64,000 bases of DNA, taken from NCBI RefSeq assembly GCF_007991635.1, contig NZ_BJYS01000013.1, positions 62,001-126,000 on the forward strand, given 5' to 3'. This document shows positions 33,746 through 42,974 of the stretch, piece by piece (within the stretch, counting starts at the first letter, position 1; each line of letters begins with the position of its first letter). Origin of the DNA: Adhaeribacter aerolatus (GTDB lineage Bacteria > Bacteroidota > Bacteroidia > Cytophagales > Hymenobacteraceae). The notes under the pieces were generated by a model. The model had not been told where the DNA came from. It saw nothing but the letters and a program-made list of their open reading frames with translations, and did no database searches. A program made the translations under genes and the position numbers.

Positions 33746-36121
33746 ATGTTTCAGAAAAAACGTTTTATATATCTATATTTATTAATATGTCTGTTTGGCT
33801 TTTTAGAGTTGCAGGCCCATGCCCAAACCCTTACCCAAACTATCCGCGGCCGGGTACTCGACAAAGAATCGCAGGAGCCGCTCATTGGCGCTTCTATTGC
33901 TATTACCTCTACCAAACCCTTAAAAGGCACCATTACCGACAGCGACGGTTACTTTAAAATAGAGCGCGTTCCGGTAGGCCGCCATACGCTTAAAATTAAT
34001 TATCTAGGCTACGAAGAGCAGGTGCTACCCGAATTATTATTGGGTTCCGGCAAAGAACTGGTGTTAAATATTGGCCTAATCGAGTCTATCCGGCAAATGA
34101 ACGAAGTTGTGATTACGGCTGAACAGGAAAAAGGCGTACCCATAAACGAAATGGCTACCTTAAGTGCCCGTTCTATTTCGGTAGAAGAAACCAAACGCTA
34201 TGCCGCCAGCATTAACGACCCGGCCCGGGCCGCGCAATCGTACGCCGGCGTAGGCAGCACCGACGATACCAGCAACGAAATTGTGGTACGGGGCAACTCG
34301 CCGCGCGGCGTATTGTGGCGCATTGAAGGTGTAGAAGTTCCTAACCCGAACCATTTCGGCGAAGAAGGTGCTTCCGGCGGCGGTATCAGCATTTTGAGCG
34401 TAAACATGCTCGATAATTCTGATTTCTACACTGGCGCTTTCCCGGCGGAGTACGGCAATGCTTTATCGGGGGTGTTTGATATTAATCTCCGGCGCGGTAA
34501 CAACGAAAAACGGGAATATGCCGTGCAAGCCGGTGTACTGGGTTTGGATTTTGCCGCTGAAGGCCCGTTTAAAGCTGGGTACAAGGGTTCTTACCTGGTT
34601 AATTACCGCTATTCTACTTTAGCTGTTTTAAATAAATTAGGCGTAAATATTGCCGGCGATGGGACCCTCGATTTCCAGGATTTCTCTTATAAACTGCACT
34701 TGCCTACTACCAAAGCCGGGGTATTTTCGGTGTGGGGCATTGGCGGGCACAGCCAGCAAAACATAGAAGCCGAGCGCGATGTAACCAAATGGCAAAACCG
34801 TTGGGATAATTACGACGATAAATTTATTTCCAGTATGGCCGCCACCGGTATTTCGCATACTTATTTCCTACCCAATAATGCTTACTTAGAATCGGCTATT
34901 ACGTTTTCGGGCAGCCGCAACGAATATCGCCAGGACTCGCTCAGCGCTGAATATAATCCTAACCTGATTTACCGCCACCAGTTTAATAATATTACCGGCC
35001 GGGCATCAATATTGTACAACCAGAAATTTAATGCCCGTCATACGCTACGCACCGGCATTATTTACAGCAACCTGGGTTTCGATTTATTCTCCGAAGGAAC
35101 CAACAACGACGAGCATGATTTGCAGCGCTACGTAAGCAACGATGGCCGCACCGGCTTGTGGCAAGCTTATGGTCAGTGGAAATATCGCCTAGCCGAAAAA
35201 TGGACCTTGAATACGGGTTTGCACGCTATCTCACTGGCTTTAAACGGTAACACTTCGGTAGAACCACGTTCGGGTCTGAAATGGAACTTCTCGCCTACCC
35301 AAACACTGGGTGCCGGGTTTGGGGTGCACAGCCGCCATGAATCGATGAACCTGTACTTTGCCGAAAAGCCATTGTCTAACGGCCAGCTTAGTTACCCGAA
35401 CAAAGAACTTGGGTTTACCAAAGCCAAGCATTATGTAATATCTTACGATAACCAATTGCGTGAAGACCTGCGCCTGAAAGTAGAAAGTTATTACCAAAGT
35501 TTATACAATGTACCGGTTTGGGCCGACCAAACCAATACTGAATCAGCGTTAAACGCAACGGATGGATTTACGATTGACTCATTAATTAATACCGGCAGTG
35601 GCAAAAACTACGGGGTGGAAATGACCTTGGAAAAATTCTTTACCAAAAATTATTATTTTTTAATAACCGGTTCACTTTATAACTCAAAATACACAGCCAG
35701 CAACGGCCAGGAATTTGATACCCGGTTTAATGGTCAGCATTTGTTAAATGCCTTGGTTGGTAAGGAATTTAAAGTTGGTAACCAGAAAGCAAATTTAATT
35801 GGCGTAAACTTCCGGTTAAACTGGGCCGGTGGCAACCGGTATACCCCCGTAGATTTAGAAAAATCGCGCGAACAAAACAAAGCCGTTTATGTGCAGGACA
35901 AGCGCAACACCTTGCAAGCCGCTGATTATTTCCGGACCGATATTCGGGTAAGCTACCGCAAAAACAAACCCAAGGCTTCCTATATTTTATCGCTGGATTT
36001 GCAGAACGCCACCAACCGCCTGAATGTGTACAGCCAATATTTCGACCTGGAAACCGAAACCATTAAAACAGCTACCATGAGCGGCCTGATACCCGTATTA
36101 AATTACCGAGTTGAGTTTTGA
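33746..36121 (+). CDS. TonB-dependent receptor with carboxypeptidase-regulatory-like domain
   Basis: Energised outer-membrane importer of unknown substrate. The ATG at 33746 gives a signal peptide (MFQKKRFIYLYLLICLFGF...AHAQ); an in-frame ATG at 33704 would place 14 polar residues before it and is disfavoured. After the signal come a CarboxypepD_reg-like domain (about 30-110; RGRVLDKESQEPLIGASIAI), a plug (DPARAAQSYAGVGSTDDTSNEIVVRGNSPRGVLWRIEGVEVPNPNHF) and a barrel of about 580 residues ending LIPVLNYRVEF. No STN domain is present. It is the last gene of the ECF sigma/FecR cluster and probably its regulatory target. Confidence 0.93.
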   Translation: MFQKKRFIYLYLLICLFGFLELQAHAQTLTQTIRGRVLDKESQEPLIGASIAITSTKPLKGTITDSDGYFKIERVPVGRHTLKINYLGYEEQVLPELLLGSGKELVLNIGLIESIRQMNEVVITAEQEKGVPINEMATLSARSISVEETKRYAASINDPARAAQSYAGVGSTDDTSNEIVVRGNSPRGVLWRIEGVEVPNPNHFGEEGASGGGISILSVNMLDNSDFYTGAFPAEYGNALSGVFDINLRRGNNEKREYAVQAGVLGLDFAAEGPFKAGYKGSYLVNYRYSTLAVLNKLGVNIAGDGTLDFQDFSYKLHLPTTKAGVFSVWGIGGHSQQNIEAERDVTKWQNRWDNYDDKFISSMAATGISHTYFLPNNAYLESAITFSGSRNEYRQDSLSAEYNPNLIYRHQFNNITGRASILYNQKFNARHTLRTGIIYSNLGFDLFSEGTNNDEHDLQRYVSNDGRTGLWQAYGQWKYRLAEKWTLNTGLHAISLALNGNTSVEPRSGLKWNFSPTQTLGAGFGVHSRHESMNLYFAEKPLSNGQLSYPNKELGFTKAKHYVISYDNQLREDLRLKVESYYQSLYNVPVWADQTNTESALNATDGFTIDSLINTGSGKNYGVEMTLEKFFTKNYYFLITGSLYNSKYTASNGQEFDTRFNGQHLLNALVGKEFKVGNQKANLIGVNFRLNWAGGNRYTPVDLEKSREQNKAVYVQDKRNTLQAADYFRTDIRVSYRKNKPKASYILSLDLQNATNRLNVYSQYFDLETETIKTATMSGLIPVLNYRVEF

Positions 36122-36551
36122 TTGGATTGTTGAATAGCTGATTTGTTAGATGGTTAAATTGTTGCTCTCTGTTGTGGGTAGAGTTAGCGCAGCGCTCTAC
36201 GCACTTTACGGAAAACCAATCTCTGATTGGCGTATTAAATAATCTGGAACAGCCAGCATTTTGATGCGTAATAACTTTGGCTTGCGACAAAGGAGCACTA
36301 AAGCCAGAATCAGACATAGTTGTACATGGTTTACTTTTGAAGATACGCCAATCAGAGATTGGCGTACCTGAAAAAGGGTAGAGCGCTACGCTAACTCTAC
36401 CCACAACCGATAGCCGTCATGATACCCGCCTCAATTTATTTTATTAAGTTTTAGTCGTCATGTTTAACCTGTTTACTTTTATAAGAAAGCTGGCTATAAG
36501 CTGGCTTTCTGCGTATAGAACGCTACTTATTTTAAAATCTGCCAATATTTT
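36122..36551. other. 430-bp intergenic region after TonB receptor
   Basis: Mostly occupied by the 237-bp palindromic element. The remaining 140 bp before the NUDIX gene contain AAGCTGGCTATAAGCTGGCTT-like direct repeats near 36487-36508 and no gene. Confidence 0.4.
36171..36407. repeat. 237-bp palindromic element with 65-bp inverted arms
   Basis: Left arm 36171-36235 and right arm 36343-36407 are nearly identical as inverted copies, each starting GTTGTGGGTAGAGTTAGCG and ending in a nested palindrome CCAATC-TCT-GATTGG flanked by GCGTAT. The arms differ mainly in a short middle segment (about 12 bases). The 107-bp centre has no ORF. It could be a MITE-like or REP-derived element; no target duplication was verified. 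Confidence 0.75.
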
Positions 36552-37073
36552 ATGAAAGAAATAAATAAACAAACCGTATACGATGGCTTCTTTAAGCTCT
36601 ACAAAATAACTTACGAAGACAATGGCGAAACCTTTGATCGGGAAGTTTTTGTAACCGGTAATGCCGTAGCGGCTTTGCTTTATGACACCCGAAAAGATAA
36701 ATTTATTTTTGTAAAGCAATTCCGGCCGGCGGTAAACCAGGATATGCTGGAATTAGTAGCCGGCCTGCTGGATAAAGAAGGCGAAAGCCCCGAAGAGGCC
36801 ATGATTCGGGAAATAGAAGAAGAAGCGGGCTATGCGGTAGATAAACTCGAATCAATTATTAATTTTTATCCCTCGCCGGGAGCTTTTGCCGAAAAGCTGC
36901 ACGTGTATTACGCCGAAGTAAGCCACAAAATAGGCGAAGGTGGCGGCGCCGAAGGCGAAAACGAGAATATTAAATTGATAGAGATAACCAAAGCCGAATT
37001 AAAAGATAAAATATTCAACGATGCCAAAACTTTAATTGCCGTGCAGTGGGCCAAACTGAAAGGGTTAGTTTAG
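36552..37073 (+). CDS. NUDIX hydrolase, NudF/NudK-like
   Basis: Hydrolyses a nucleoside diphosphate linked to another moiety, probably ADP-ribose or GDP-mannose. The 173 residues carry an intact Nudix box at about 73-95 (GLLDKEGESPEEAMIREIEEEAGY, fitting GX5EX7REUXEEXGU) preceded by the strand VKQFRPAV...DMLELVA, and followed by FYPSPGAFAEKLHVYYAE with the GDP-mannose/ADP-ribose type 'SPG' loop. It is monocistronic with a strong terminator downstream. Confidence 0.93.
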   Translation: MKEINKQTVYDGFFKLYKITYEDNGETFDREVFVTGNAVAALLYDTRKDKFIFVKQFRPAVNQDMLELVAGLLDKEGESPEEAMIREIEEEAGYAVDKLESIINFYPSPGAFAEKLHVYYAEVSHKIGEGGGAEGENENIKLIEITKAELKDKIFNDAKTLIAVQWAKLKGLV

Positions 37074-37123
37074 TTACAGAGAATTGCTCCGGTAAAAATT
37101 AACTCCCGAAATAACCAAGGCTA

Positions 37124-37158
37124 AAGCCCGCACCGCTATGTAAAATCGGTGCGGGCTT
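37124..37158. terminator. bidirectional terminator between NUDIX and GH5 genes
   Basis: Perfect 12-bp stem AAGCCCGCACCG (37124-37135) / CGGTGCGGGCTT (37147-37158), loop of 11, T-rich tail on the plus side. It lies between two convergent stops only 91 bp apart. Confidence 0.85.
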
Positions 37159-37164
37159 ATTCTT

Positions 37165-38250
37165 TTAATAAGCCCGCAGTAAATCCAGCATCTGCCGGTC
37201 CAGCTGGTGGCCCTGGTAATCTTCGTAAGTTACATCGGCACGCGCACTATCAAGCACCCCAAAAGCGCCTCGTAAATTCCACAACGACCAGCCCCAGCCA
37301 TTTTCTTTATAAATTTCCAGGTTGTCTTTCATCCAAGCCAAAGCCACTGCGTGCGGCGTTTTATTGTAAGCACCCCACTCCCCTACGTGTACGCCGGCAC
37401 CTTGACCAGCTAGCTTTTTCCAGGGAGCGTAGGTTTCATTTTTTAGCCGGGCTTTGTCCCAGATATTGTTGGCTCCTTGCTGGTAAGGCCAGGCGGGCAC
37501 CGGCCAGGTATCAGATCCAGCGGCCCAGGAGGCCTTGTAATGGGTAAGCTGGAACGGACCATAGCCACGGGTACTTTGCCCCACTTTCAACGGCACTAAA
37601 CTAAAAACCGGCTTGGTACCATACTGCATGCCATCGGCAATAATCAGGCGTTTGGGATCTGCTGCACGGATGGCCTCCACTAACCGGGTAACTACCCGTA
37701 CATAATCGGCTTCGGCTACATTGGCCGGCTCGTTTATTAAATCGAAACTTACTTTTTTATTGGAGATGCCTTTGTAACGTTTAGCCAAGTGCTGCCAGTG
37801 AAAAGCCGCGGCGTCCAGGGCCTTCTCATCCTGCCACAAGTTAAGCGGTTCCGCCGGCGGATTTACACAGTAGCCGGGTATGCGATGTAAATTCAGGTTT
37901 ACATGCACTTTATGTTTGTCGCCGTAGGCAACTGCCTGGTCTACCTCCTGCAGCACGCTTTCGTTTAGTTGCAGCCAGTTATCGGGCCTGGCCCAGCAAT
38001 GGTACGACATAGGTAAACGGGCAAAATCGAAACCCCAGTCGGCCATCATTTGGAAATCGGCTTCCTGGAAAGGCTGGTTATTAGCGCCGTTAAATTTTTC
38101 GAGCAGGTTAAAGCCGCGCCAACGGGGCAACTTTTTCGCACTCGGCTTTCGCAGGATTTCGGCGGTAGCCGGTATATTTAAAAACAAGGCCGCACTGAAG
38201 CCAAGGCTGGTTTTAATAAAACGACGACGGTTAAGGTTACTTAAACTCAT
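37165..38250 (-). CDS. glycoside hydrolase family 5 (cellulase-like)
   Basis: An exported retaining beta-glycanase of 361 residues. The N-terminus is a Tat-type signal (NRRRFIKTSLGFSAALFL). The acid/base Glu is in FDLINEPANV, and the nucleophile Glu in HVGEWGAYN; upstream GFDFARLPMSYHCWARP and VHVNLNLHRIPGY are the usual strands, and WGWSLWNLRGAFG closes the barrel. The substrate may be a beta-1,4- or mixed-linkage glucan or a beta-mannan; the sequence alone does not tell. It is a single gene, not linked to a SusC/D pair. Confidence 0.94.
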   Translation of the reverse strand: MSLSNLNRRRFIKTSLGFSAALFLNIPATAEILRKPSAKKLPRWRGFNLLEKFNGANNQPFQEADFQMMADWGFDFARLPMSYHCWARPDNWLQLNESVLQEVDQAVAYGDKHKVHVNLNLHRIPGYCVNPPAEPLNLWQDEKALDAAAFHWQHLAKRYKGISNKKVSFDLINEPANVAEADYVRVVTRLVEAIRAADPKRLIIADGMQYGTKPVFSLVPLKVGQSTRGYGPFQLTHYKASWAAGSDTWPVPAWPYQQGANNIWDKARLKNETYAPWKKLAGQGAGVHVGEWGAYNKTPHAVALAWMKDNLEIYKENGWGWSLWNLRGAFGVLDSARADVTYEDYQGHQLDRQMLDLLRAY

Positions 38251-38504
38251 AACAAATTTGGGGTTGATAGCATCAAGAATCAGTTTTTGAAGGTACCGGT
38301 TGCTAAATCAATTATATAAAAGTAGTAGCATCCACCTAAATTCCACTGCAACTGAATAGCGTTAAACTCCCGGGCTAAAATAAAAAAACAAATCTGTATA
38401 AATGCTGTTTATCAGCCAACGGGTTATCATTTTAAGTTAAAAAATTGAAAAAGATAGGAAATAATCGGCTTTCACCGTATAAACCTTATTTATAATTTAA
38501 AACT

Positions 38505-38789
38505 ATGAAAAAGCTAACTAAAATATCATTCTTTGCTTTTATGGCAACTTTTGCCTTTGCTGCCTGCGATAGCAATACTAAGCGGGCTGCCGAAAATACC
38601 GGTGATGCCGTGGAAAGAGATTTGGAAAATGCTGGCGAAGAGATAGAAGAAAACCTGGAAGAAGCGGCTGATGAAACCAAAGAGGCGGCTAGAAAAGCCG
38701 GCGACAAACTCGAAAAAGCCGGTGACGAAATAAAAGAGGGTGCCCGCAATGCCCGTGATGAAATAAGACAGGAAGTAAACGAAGAATAA
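38505..38789 (+). CDS. small helical lipoprotein, paralogue 1
   Basis: A 94-residue lipoprotein: signal with lipobox AAC (FAFAACDSN), then about 70 residues of acidic, Ala-rich amphipathic helix made of imperfect 11-residue units (for example DAVERDLENAGEEIEENLEEA, then DETKEAARKAGDKLEKAGDEI). This resembles LEA/apolipoprotein-like repeats. A shorter paralogue lies 193 bp downstream. The function is unknown; a stress-related or membrane-surface role is suggested only by the repeat type. Confidence 0.78.
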   Translation: MKKLTKISFFAFMATFAFAACDSNTKRAAENTGDAVERDLENAGEEIEENLEEAADETKEAARKAGDKLEKAGDEIKEGARNARDEIRQEVNEE

Positions 38790-38982
38790 CGCGATTAATT
38801 TACGCGCTTTTATTTAACCGATTGGCTTTTTAAGGGGCTAAATACCGGCTGCTGGTGAAACCAGGCAAGAATGGCACAAAAGTTATAGCCATGGTCAGGT
38901 ATGAAAAGAAATTTAAAATTTTCTAAAATCGCGGGTTACTTTTTCTTATTTCTGGTATAAAGGAAAAACAAACCCAAAAAAG

Positions 38983-39222
38983 ATGAAAAAATTAGTAAGA
39001 TTTTCTTTTATAGCACTGGTTGCAACTTTCACTTTTGCGTCTTGCGAAACCAAGAATACGGAGAATGCTACTGAAAATGCCGGCGATGCCATAGAAGCAG
39101 ATGCCGAAGCTACCGGAGACTCTTTAGAGGCCAACACCGACCAAGCAGTTGATGCTACTACCGATGCCGTTAACGAAGCTGGCGCCGAAGTAAAAGAAGA
39201 AGCACACGACGCTCAACACTAG
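38983..39222 (+). CDS. small helical lipoprotein, paralogue 2
   Basis: A 79-residue lipoprotein starting MKKLVRFSFIALVATFTFASC, matching the signal of paralogue 1 almost position for position. The mature part (TKNTENATENAGDAIEADAEATGDSLEANTD) has the same 11-residue acidic repeat but is shorter and ends AHDAQH. The pair probably arose by duplication. A perfect palindromic terminator follows 23 bp after the stop. Confidence 0.75.
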   Translation: MKKLVRFSFIALVATFTFASCETKNTENATENAGDAIEADAEATGDSLEANTDQAVDATTDAVNEAGAEVKEEAHDAQH

Positions 39223-39244
39223 TATTACGTTTCTGATTATATAA

Positions 39245-39272
39245 GAAAGCCCGCTGGTACCAGCGGGCTTTC
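39245..39272. terminator. bidirectional perfect-palindrome terminator
   Basis: GAAAGCCCGCTGGT followed directly by its complement ACCAGCGGGCTTTC (28 nt), then CTTTTTT. It lies between convergent stops at 39222 and 39292. Confidence 0.88.
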
Positions 39273-39291
39273 CTTTTTTATACGCTTTCTA

Positions 39292-41112
39292 TTATAATCC
39301 GTCGCCGTATTTAAAATGGTCGCTTACTGTTACCGGCAGTTTACCATTGGGCTTTATCTCGCCAAAAATAAGCCGGGCTGCCGCCTCCTGCACTGCCGGT
39401 AGTTGCTGGTAACCCACAATCAGGCCATTGGTTTTAGCCATATCTGAAAACTGGTTAAGCGTATAGGCATTGTCAAATAAAGTTACAATTGCCCGTTTAT
39501 CCCGGATGAGCTGATCTACCAAATCTCTCTCTTCTTTGGATAGGCCTAAATGGTTGCTGGGCCGGATGCTGGGGCCGTAAATAGCGATAACTACCTGACT
39601 GTGTTTCTTGAGTTTCTTCAGCAATAAATCCCTGTTCTTTTTAGTACTGCGGCGCGGCAGCCAGAAGGCTTCAATTGGAGCCCGTTCGGCCATTTTACGC
39701 TGGAAAAAAGTTGGCCGCGCAGCTCCTACAGCCATTACCGCAATTTTTTGCTTTTTGCGCTTAGGTTTCTGCAGCGGTAAAATATTGCGCTTGTTGTGCA
39801 GCATGGTAATAGCGCCTTCGGCTAAACGCCGGTTGGTTTCGTGTGCCCGTGAGGTATGTAAATCCTGGTAAATGTTTTGCAGCGGCACCGGTTTATACCG
39901 GTTCAGACCAACCCAATATTTAGCCGCCAGTACCTTTTTACAGCGCCGGTCTAGTTCAGCCTGACTGATTTTGCCTTCCCGGATAGCGGCCTGGATCGCT
40001 TTTATCGCTACGGGCACGCTCACCAGGCGCTCCAGAATATCGTTACCCGCTACCAGTGCCATTACTTCGGCTTCGCCCGATTTAAAATATTTGGTAACGC
40101 CCTTCATTACCATGGCATCGGTAATAATCAATCCAGAAAAATCGAGCTCACGCTTTAGTAAATTGGTAACAACCGGGCGCGATAAAGTAGTAGGAATATT
40201 TTGAACGGATGAATCGAGTTGGGGCAGATGCATGTGGGCTACCATGATGCCGCCAACTCCGCTCCTAATCAAAGCTCTGAAAGGATATAATTCCAAGGTA
40301 TCCAACCGTTCGCGGCCATAATTAATTACCGGCAAATCCAGATGCGAATCTACATCGGTATCGCCGTGACCTGGGAAGTGCTTGGCTGTGGCAATAATGC
40401 CGTGCTCCTGCATACCCAGCATATACGCCAGGCTTTTAGAAGTAACATCTTTTTTATTTTCGCCGAACGACCGGTAACTAATAACCGGATTATTCGGGTT
40501 GTTATTAATATCCACCACCGGGGCGAAATTTAAATGCATACCCAGTCGCTTAAACTCATAGGCAATTTCGGTGCCCATGCGGTAAATCAGGCTATCGTTA
40601 TTAATGGCGCCCAGCAACATGGGCAACGGATATTGCATGGCGCTATCCATGCGCATTCCTACCCCCGACTCCGCATCCATGCTAATGAGCAAAGGTACTT
40701 TAGAAGCGGCCTGAAATTTATTCGTGAGTTTAGCCTGGCGTACCGGCCCGCCCTGGAAAAAAATAATGCCCCCTACTTTGTAACGCCGAATAAGGTTCAG
40801 CACATCTTCTTCATTCTTTTTACCATTGTTCGGGAAAGCTTCTACAATCATTAATTGGGCAATTCGCTCGGCCGGCGTCAGGCGGTTAAACACCGAATCG
40901 ACCCAGGTATTGCGCCGGTTTAAGGTGGTAATTAAGGCATTGGGGTATTTAATGGTATCTTCGGGCAAGACTACCGGTGCTTTAAATACCACAATTTTAT
41001 GCGGCGCCCGGTGGCGTTCGCAGCCGACCAGTGCCCCAGCACTACACAAACTTATCAGTAGAAGAACCCGGAAAAATAATTTATTTAAAAAACAATCAGT
41101 ATACACTTTCAA
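39292..41112 (-). CDS. glycoside hydrolase family 3, NagZ-like beta-N-acetylhexosaminidase lipoprotein
   Basis: Cleaves N-acetylglucosamine from peptidoglycan or glycans. A lipoprotein signal ends in LVGC (about residue 30). The catalytic domain has the signature KHFPGHGDTDVDSHLDLPVI with the His/Asp dyad of NagZ and the nucleophile Asp in GLIITDAMVMKGV. A C-terminal domain of about 170 residues holds KIAVMAVGAARPTF. Total 606 residues. No in-frame ATG covers the signal peptide: the first usable start is TTG at 41112 or GTG at 41106, unusual for this genome and a possible sign of low expression or of a wrong base. Confidence 0.9.
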   Translation of the reverse strand: MKVYTDCFLNKLFFRVLLLISLCSAGALVGCERHRAPHKIVVFKAPVVLPEDTIKYPNALITTLNRRNTWVDSVFNRLTPAERIAQLMIVEAFPNNGKKNEEDVLNLIRRYKVGGIIFFQGGPVRQAKLTNKFQAASKVPLLISMDAESGVGMRMDSAMQYPLPMLLGAINNDSLIYRMGTEIAYEFKRLGMHLNFAPVVDINNNPNNPVISYRSFGENKKDVTSKSLAYMLGMQEHGIIATAKHFPGHGDTDVDSHLDLPVINYGRERLDTLELYPFRALIRSGVGGIMVAHMHLPQLDSSVQNIPTTLSRPVVTNLLKRELDFSGLIITDAMVMKGVTKYFKSGEAEVMALVAGNDILERLVSVPVAIKAIQAAIREGKISQAELDRRCKKVLAAKYWVGLNRYKPVPLQNIYQDLHTSRAHETNRRLAEGAITMLHNKRNILPLQKPKRKKQKIAVMAVGAARPTFFQRKMAERAPIEAFWLPRRSTKKNRDLLLKKLKKHSQVVIAIYGPSIRPSNHLGLSKEERDLVDQLIRDKRAIVTLFDNAYTLNQFSDMAKTNGLIVGYQQLPAVQEAAARLIFGEIKPNGKLPVTVSDHFKYGDGL

Positions 41113-41509
41113 AAATATTCTAATCAGGTAGAAGCCTCACTTACTCTCTTAACGCAAGAGTTGTTACAATATTCAATAATTCTAATTTAACACCTAACTT
41201 TAAATTGTGAATGGTAATTTATTATCCGCTCTTTTTAAGCAAAAAATAAAATCTGGTAGAAACCGTTTAAAACGCAATGCTCCCAACAGCCGAATAGGCT
41301 ACCCTACGTCTGGCGTAAAACATGTACCAAGCAGCCGAAAAAGCCAATATTTTACCCTTTGGGTAAATAGCAAGGCGCAACATCACCCCCGATTTATTCT
41401 GAAAAAATTATTTACCAACTAATAAGAAAGCGCAATTACCTAAAAACTAACGCTTAATAGCTCAAAGCTAAAAACTAATTTTTTACCTTTAAGCTCAAAT
41501 TATAATTCC
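41113..41509. other. 397-bp divergent intergenic region
   Basis: Divergent between the GH3 and the aminotransferase gene. It contains a small hairpin TTTACCC-TTT-GGGTAAA at 41351-41367 and a TACCTTTA near 41484, a near match to TAnnTTTG about 20 bp before the aminotransferase ATG. No gene seen. Confidence 0.4.
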
Positions 41510-42727
41510 ATGATTCAGAAAAGTAACCGGCTGCTGAACGTTTTCTACGAAATTCGCGGCCCGATATTTGAAAAAGCGCTGGAGCTCGAAATGCAAGGCT
41601 ACAAAATTACCCGCCTGAATATCGGCAATCCGGCCCCCTTTGGCTTTGACGCCCCCGACGAGATTATTCACGATGTAATTATTAATATCCGGCGAGCGCA
41701 AGGCTACACCGATTCTAAAGGATTATTTGCGGCCCGTAAAGCGGTAATGCACGATTGCCAGCGCAAAGGCATTCCTAACGTGCAGATAGATGATATTTAC
41801 ATTGGCAACGGCGTAAGTGAGCTGATTCTGCTCTCAATGCAGGCCCTGCTGAATAACGGCGATGAAATATTGATTCCGGCCCCGGATTATCCGCTCTGGA
41901 CCGCTTCGGTTAACTTAGCGGGTGGCAAAGCCGTGCATTACCGTTGCAATGAAGCCGCCGATTGGTTTCCCGATTTAGCTGATTTGGAAAGCAAAATTAC
42001 GCCCCGTACCAAAGGCATGGTTATTATTAACCCCAATAATCCCACCGGGGCCGTATATTCCGAAGAGGTTTTGCGGCAAATGGTTGCCATTGCGGAGCGC
42101 CACAACCTAATTATTTTCTCCGACGAGATTTACGATCGCATTTTGTACGACGATGCCGTTCATTTTTCGCCAGCTACTTTTTCGGATGATATTTTATTTC
42201 TGACGTTTAGCGGTTTATCTAAAAATTACCGGGCCGCTGGTTTCCGGGCGGGCTGGCTGATTGTGAGCGGCGCCAAGTACCGGGCAAAATCGTACATAGA
42301 AGGGATAACAGCGCTGGCCAGTATGCGTTTGTGCAGCAATGTGCCTTCGCAGTTCGCCATCCAGACGGCCCTGGGCGGTTACCAAAGCATTAAAGATTTG
42401 GTATTACCCACTGGCCGTTTGCGTCGGCAGCGCGATGCGGCCTACGAAAAGTTAACGCAGATTCCGGGTATAACCTGCGTTAAACCCAGAGGGGCTTTTT
42501 ACATGTTCCCAAAAATTGACGTAGAAAAATATAACATTAAAGACGACCAGCAATTTGCGCTGGATTTATTAATCGATCAGAAAATATTAGTAGTACATGG
42601 TACCGGTTTTAACTGGCCGCAGCCGGATCACTTCCGAGTAGTGTTTCTGCCTACTGTAGAAGAACTGTCCCAAACCATCGATAGGATTGGGTTATTTCTG
42701 CAAGATTATTCGGGCAGCCTCGAATAA
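41510..42727 (+). CDS. alanine-type aminotransferase (AlaA-like)
   Basis: A cytoplasmic PLP-dependent fold-type-I aminotransferase of 405 residues, probably pyruvate-glutamate (alanine) specific. Visible are KITRLNIGNPAPFGF near the N-terminus, IGNGVSELI, INPNNPTGAVY (PLP region), IIFSDEIYDRI, and SGLSKNYRAAGFRAGW with the Schiff-base Lys. The C-terminus contains LVVHGTGFNW. This matches the AlaA/YfbQ branch rather than AspC. Single gene with a terminator. Confidence 0.9.
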   Translation: MIQKSNRLLNVFYEIRGPIFEKALELEMQGYKITRLNIGNPAPFGFDAPDEIIHDVIINIRRAQGYTDSKGLFAARKAVMHDCQRKGIPNVQIDDIYIGNGVSELILLSMQALLNNGDEILIPAPDYPLWTASVNLAGGKAVHYRCNEAADWFPDLADLESKITPRTKGMVIINPNNPTGAVYSEEVLRQMVAIAERHNLIIFSDEIYDRILYDDAVHFSPATFSDDILFLTFSGLSKNYRAAGFRAGWLIVSGAKYRAKSYIEGITALASMRLCSNVPSQFAIQTALGGYQSIKDLVLPTGRLRRQRDAAYEKLTQIPGITCVKPRGAFYMFPKIDVEKYNIKDDQQFALDLLIDQKILVVHGTGFNWPQPDHFRVVFLPTVEELSQTIDRIGLFLQDYSGSLE

Positions 42728-42757
42728 TAATTAATTTGAATTAAGATAATTTTTAAA

Positions 42758-42787
42758 GGAACCTGCTCTTACCAGCAGGTTTTTTTA
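42758..42787 (+). terminator. terminator of the aminotransferase gene
   Basis: AACCTGCT (42760-42767) pairs with AGCAGGTT (42774-42781), loop of 6, followed by TTTTTT. 30 bp after the stop. Confidence 0.85.
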
Positions 42788-42974
42788 TGCCCATCTTTTT
42801 ACTGATTTAAACAAACTGTGCTAAAAATTTACAGCACCAATATTTTATTTTTTATAAATTACAAACCAGTGTAAAATAATAAGCCCCAAGCATTTATACA
42901 AATGGGTTCCGAACGGATGTTTAATCATAAAGCTTACCGCTGTTTTGAGCTTATTTGAACCACCAATAATTAAA

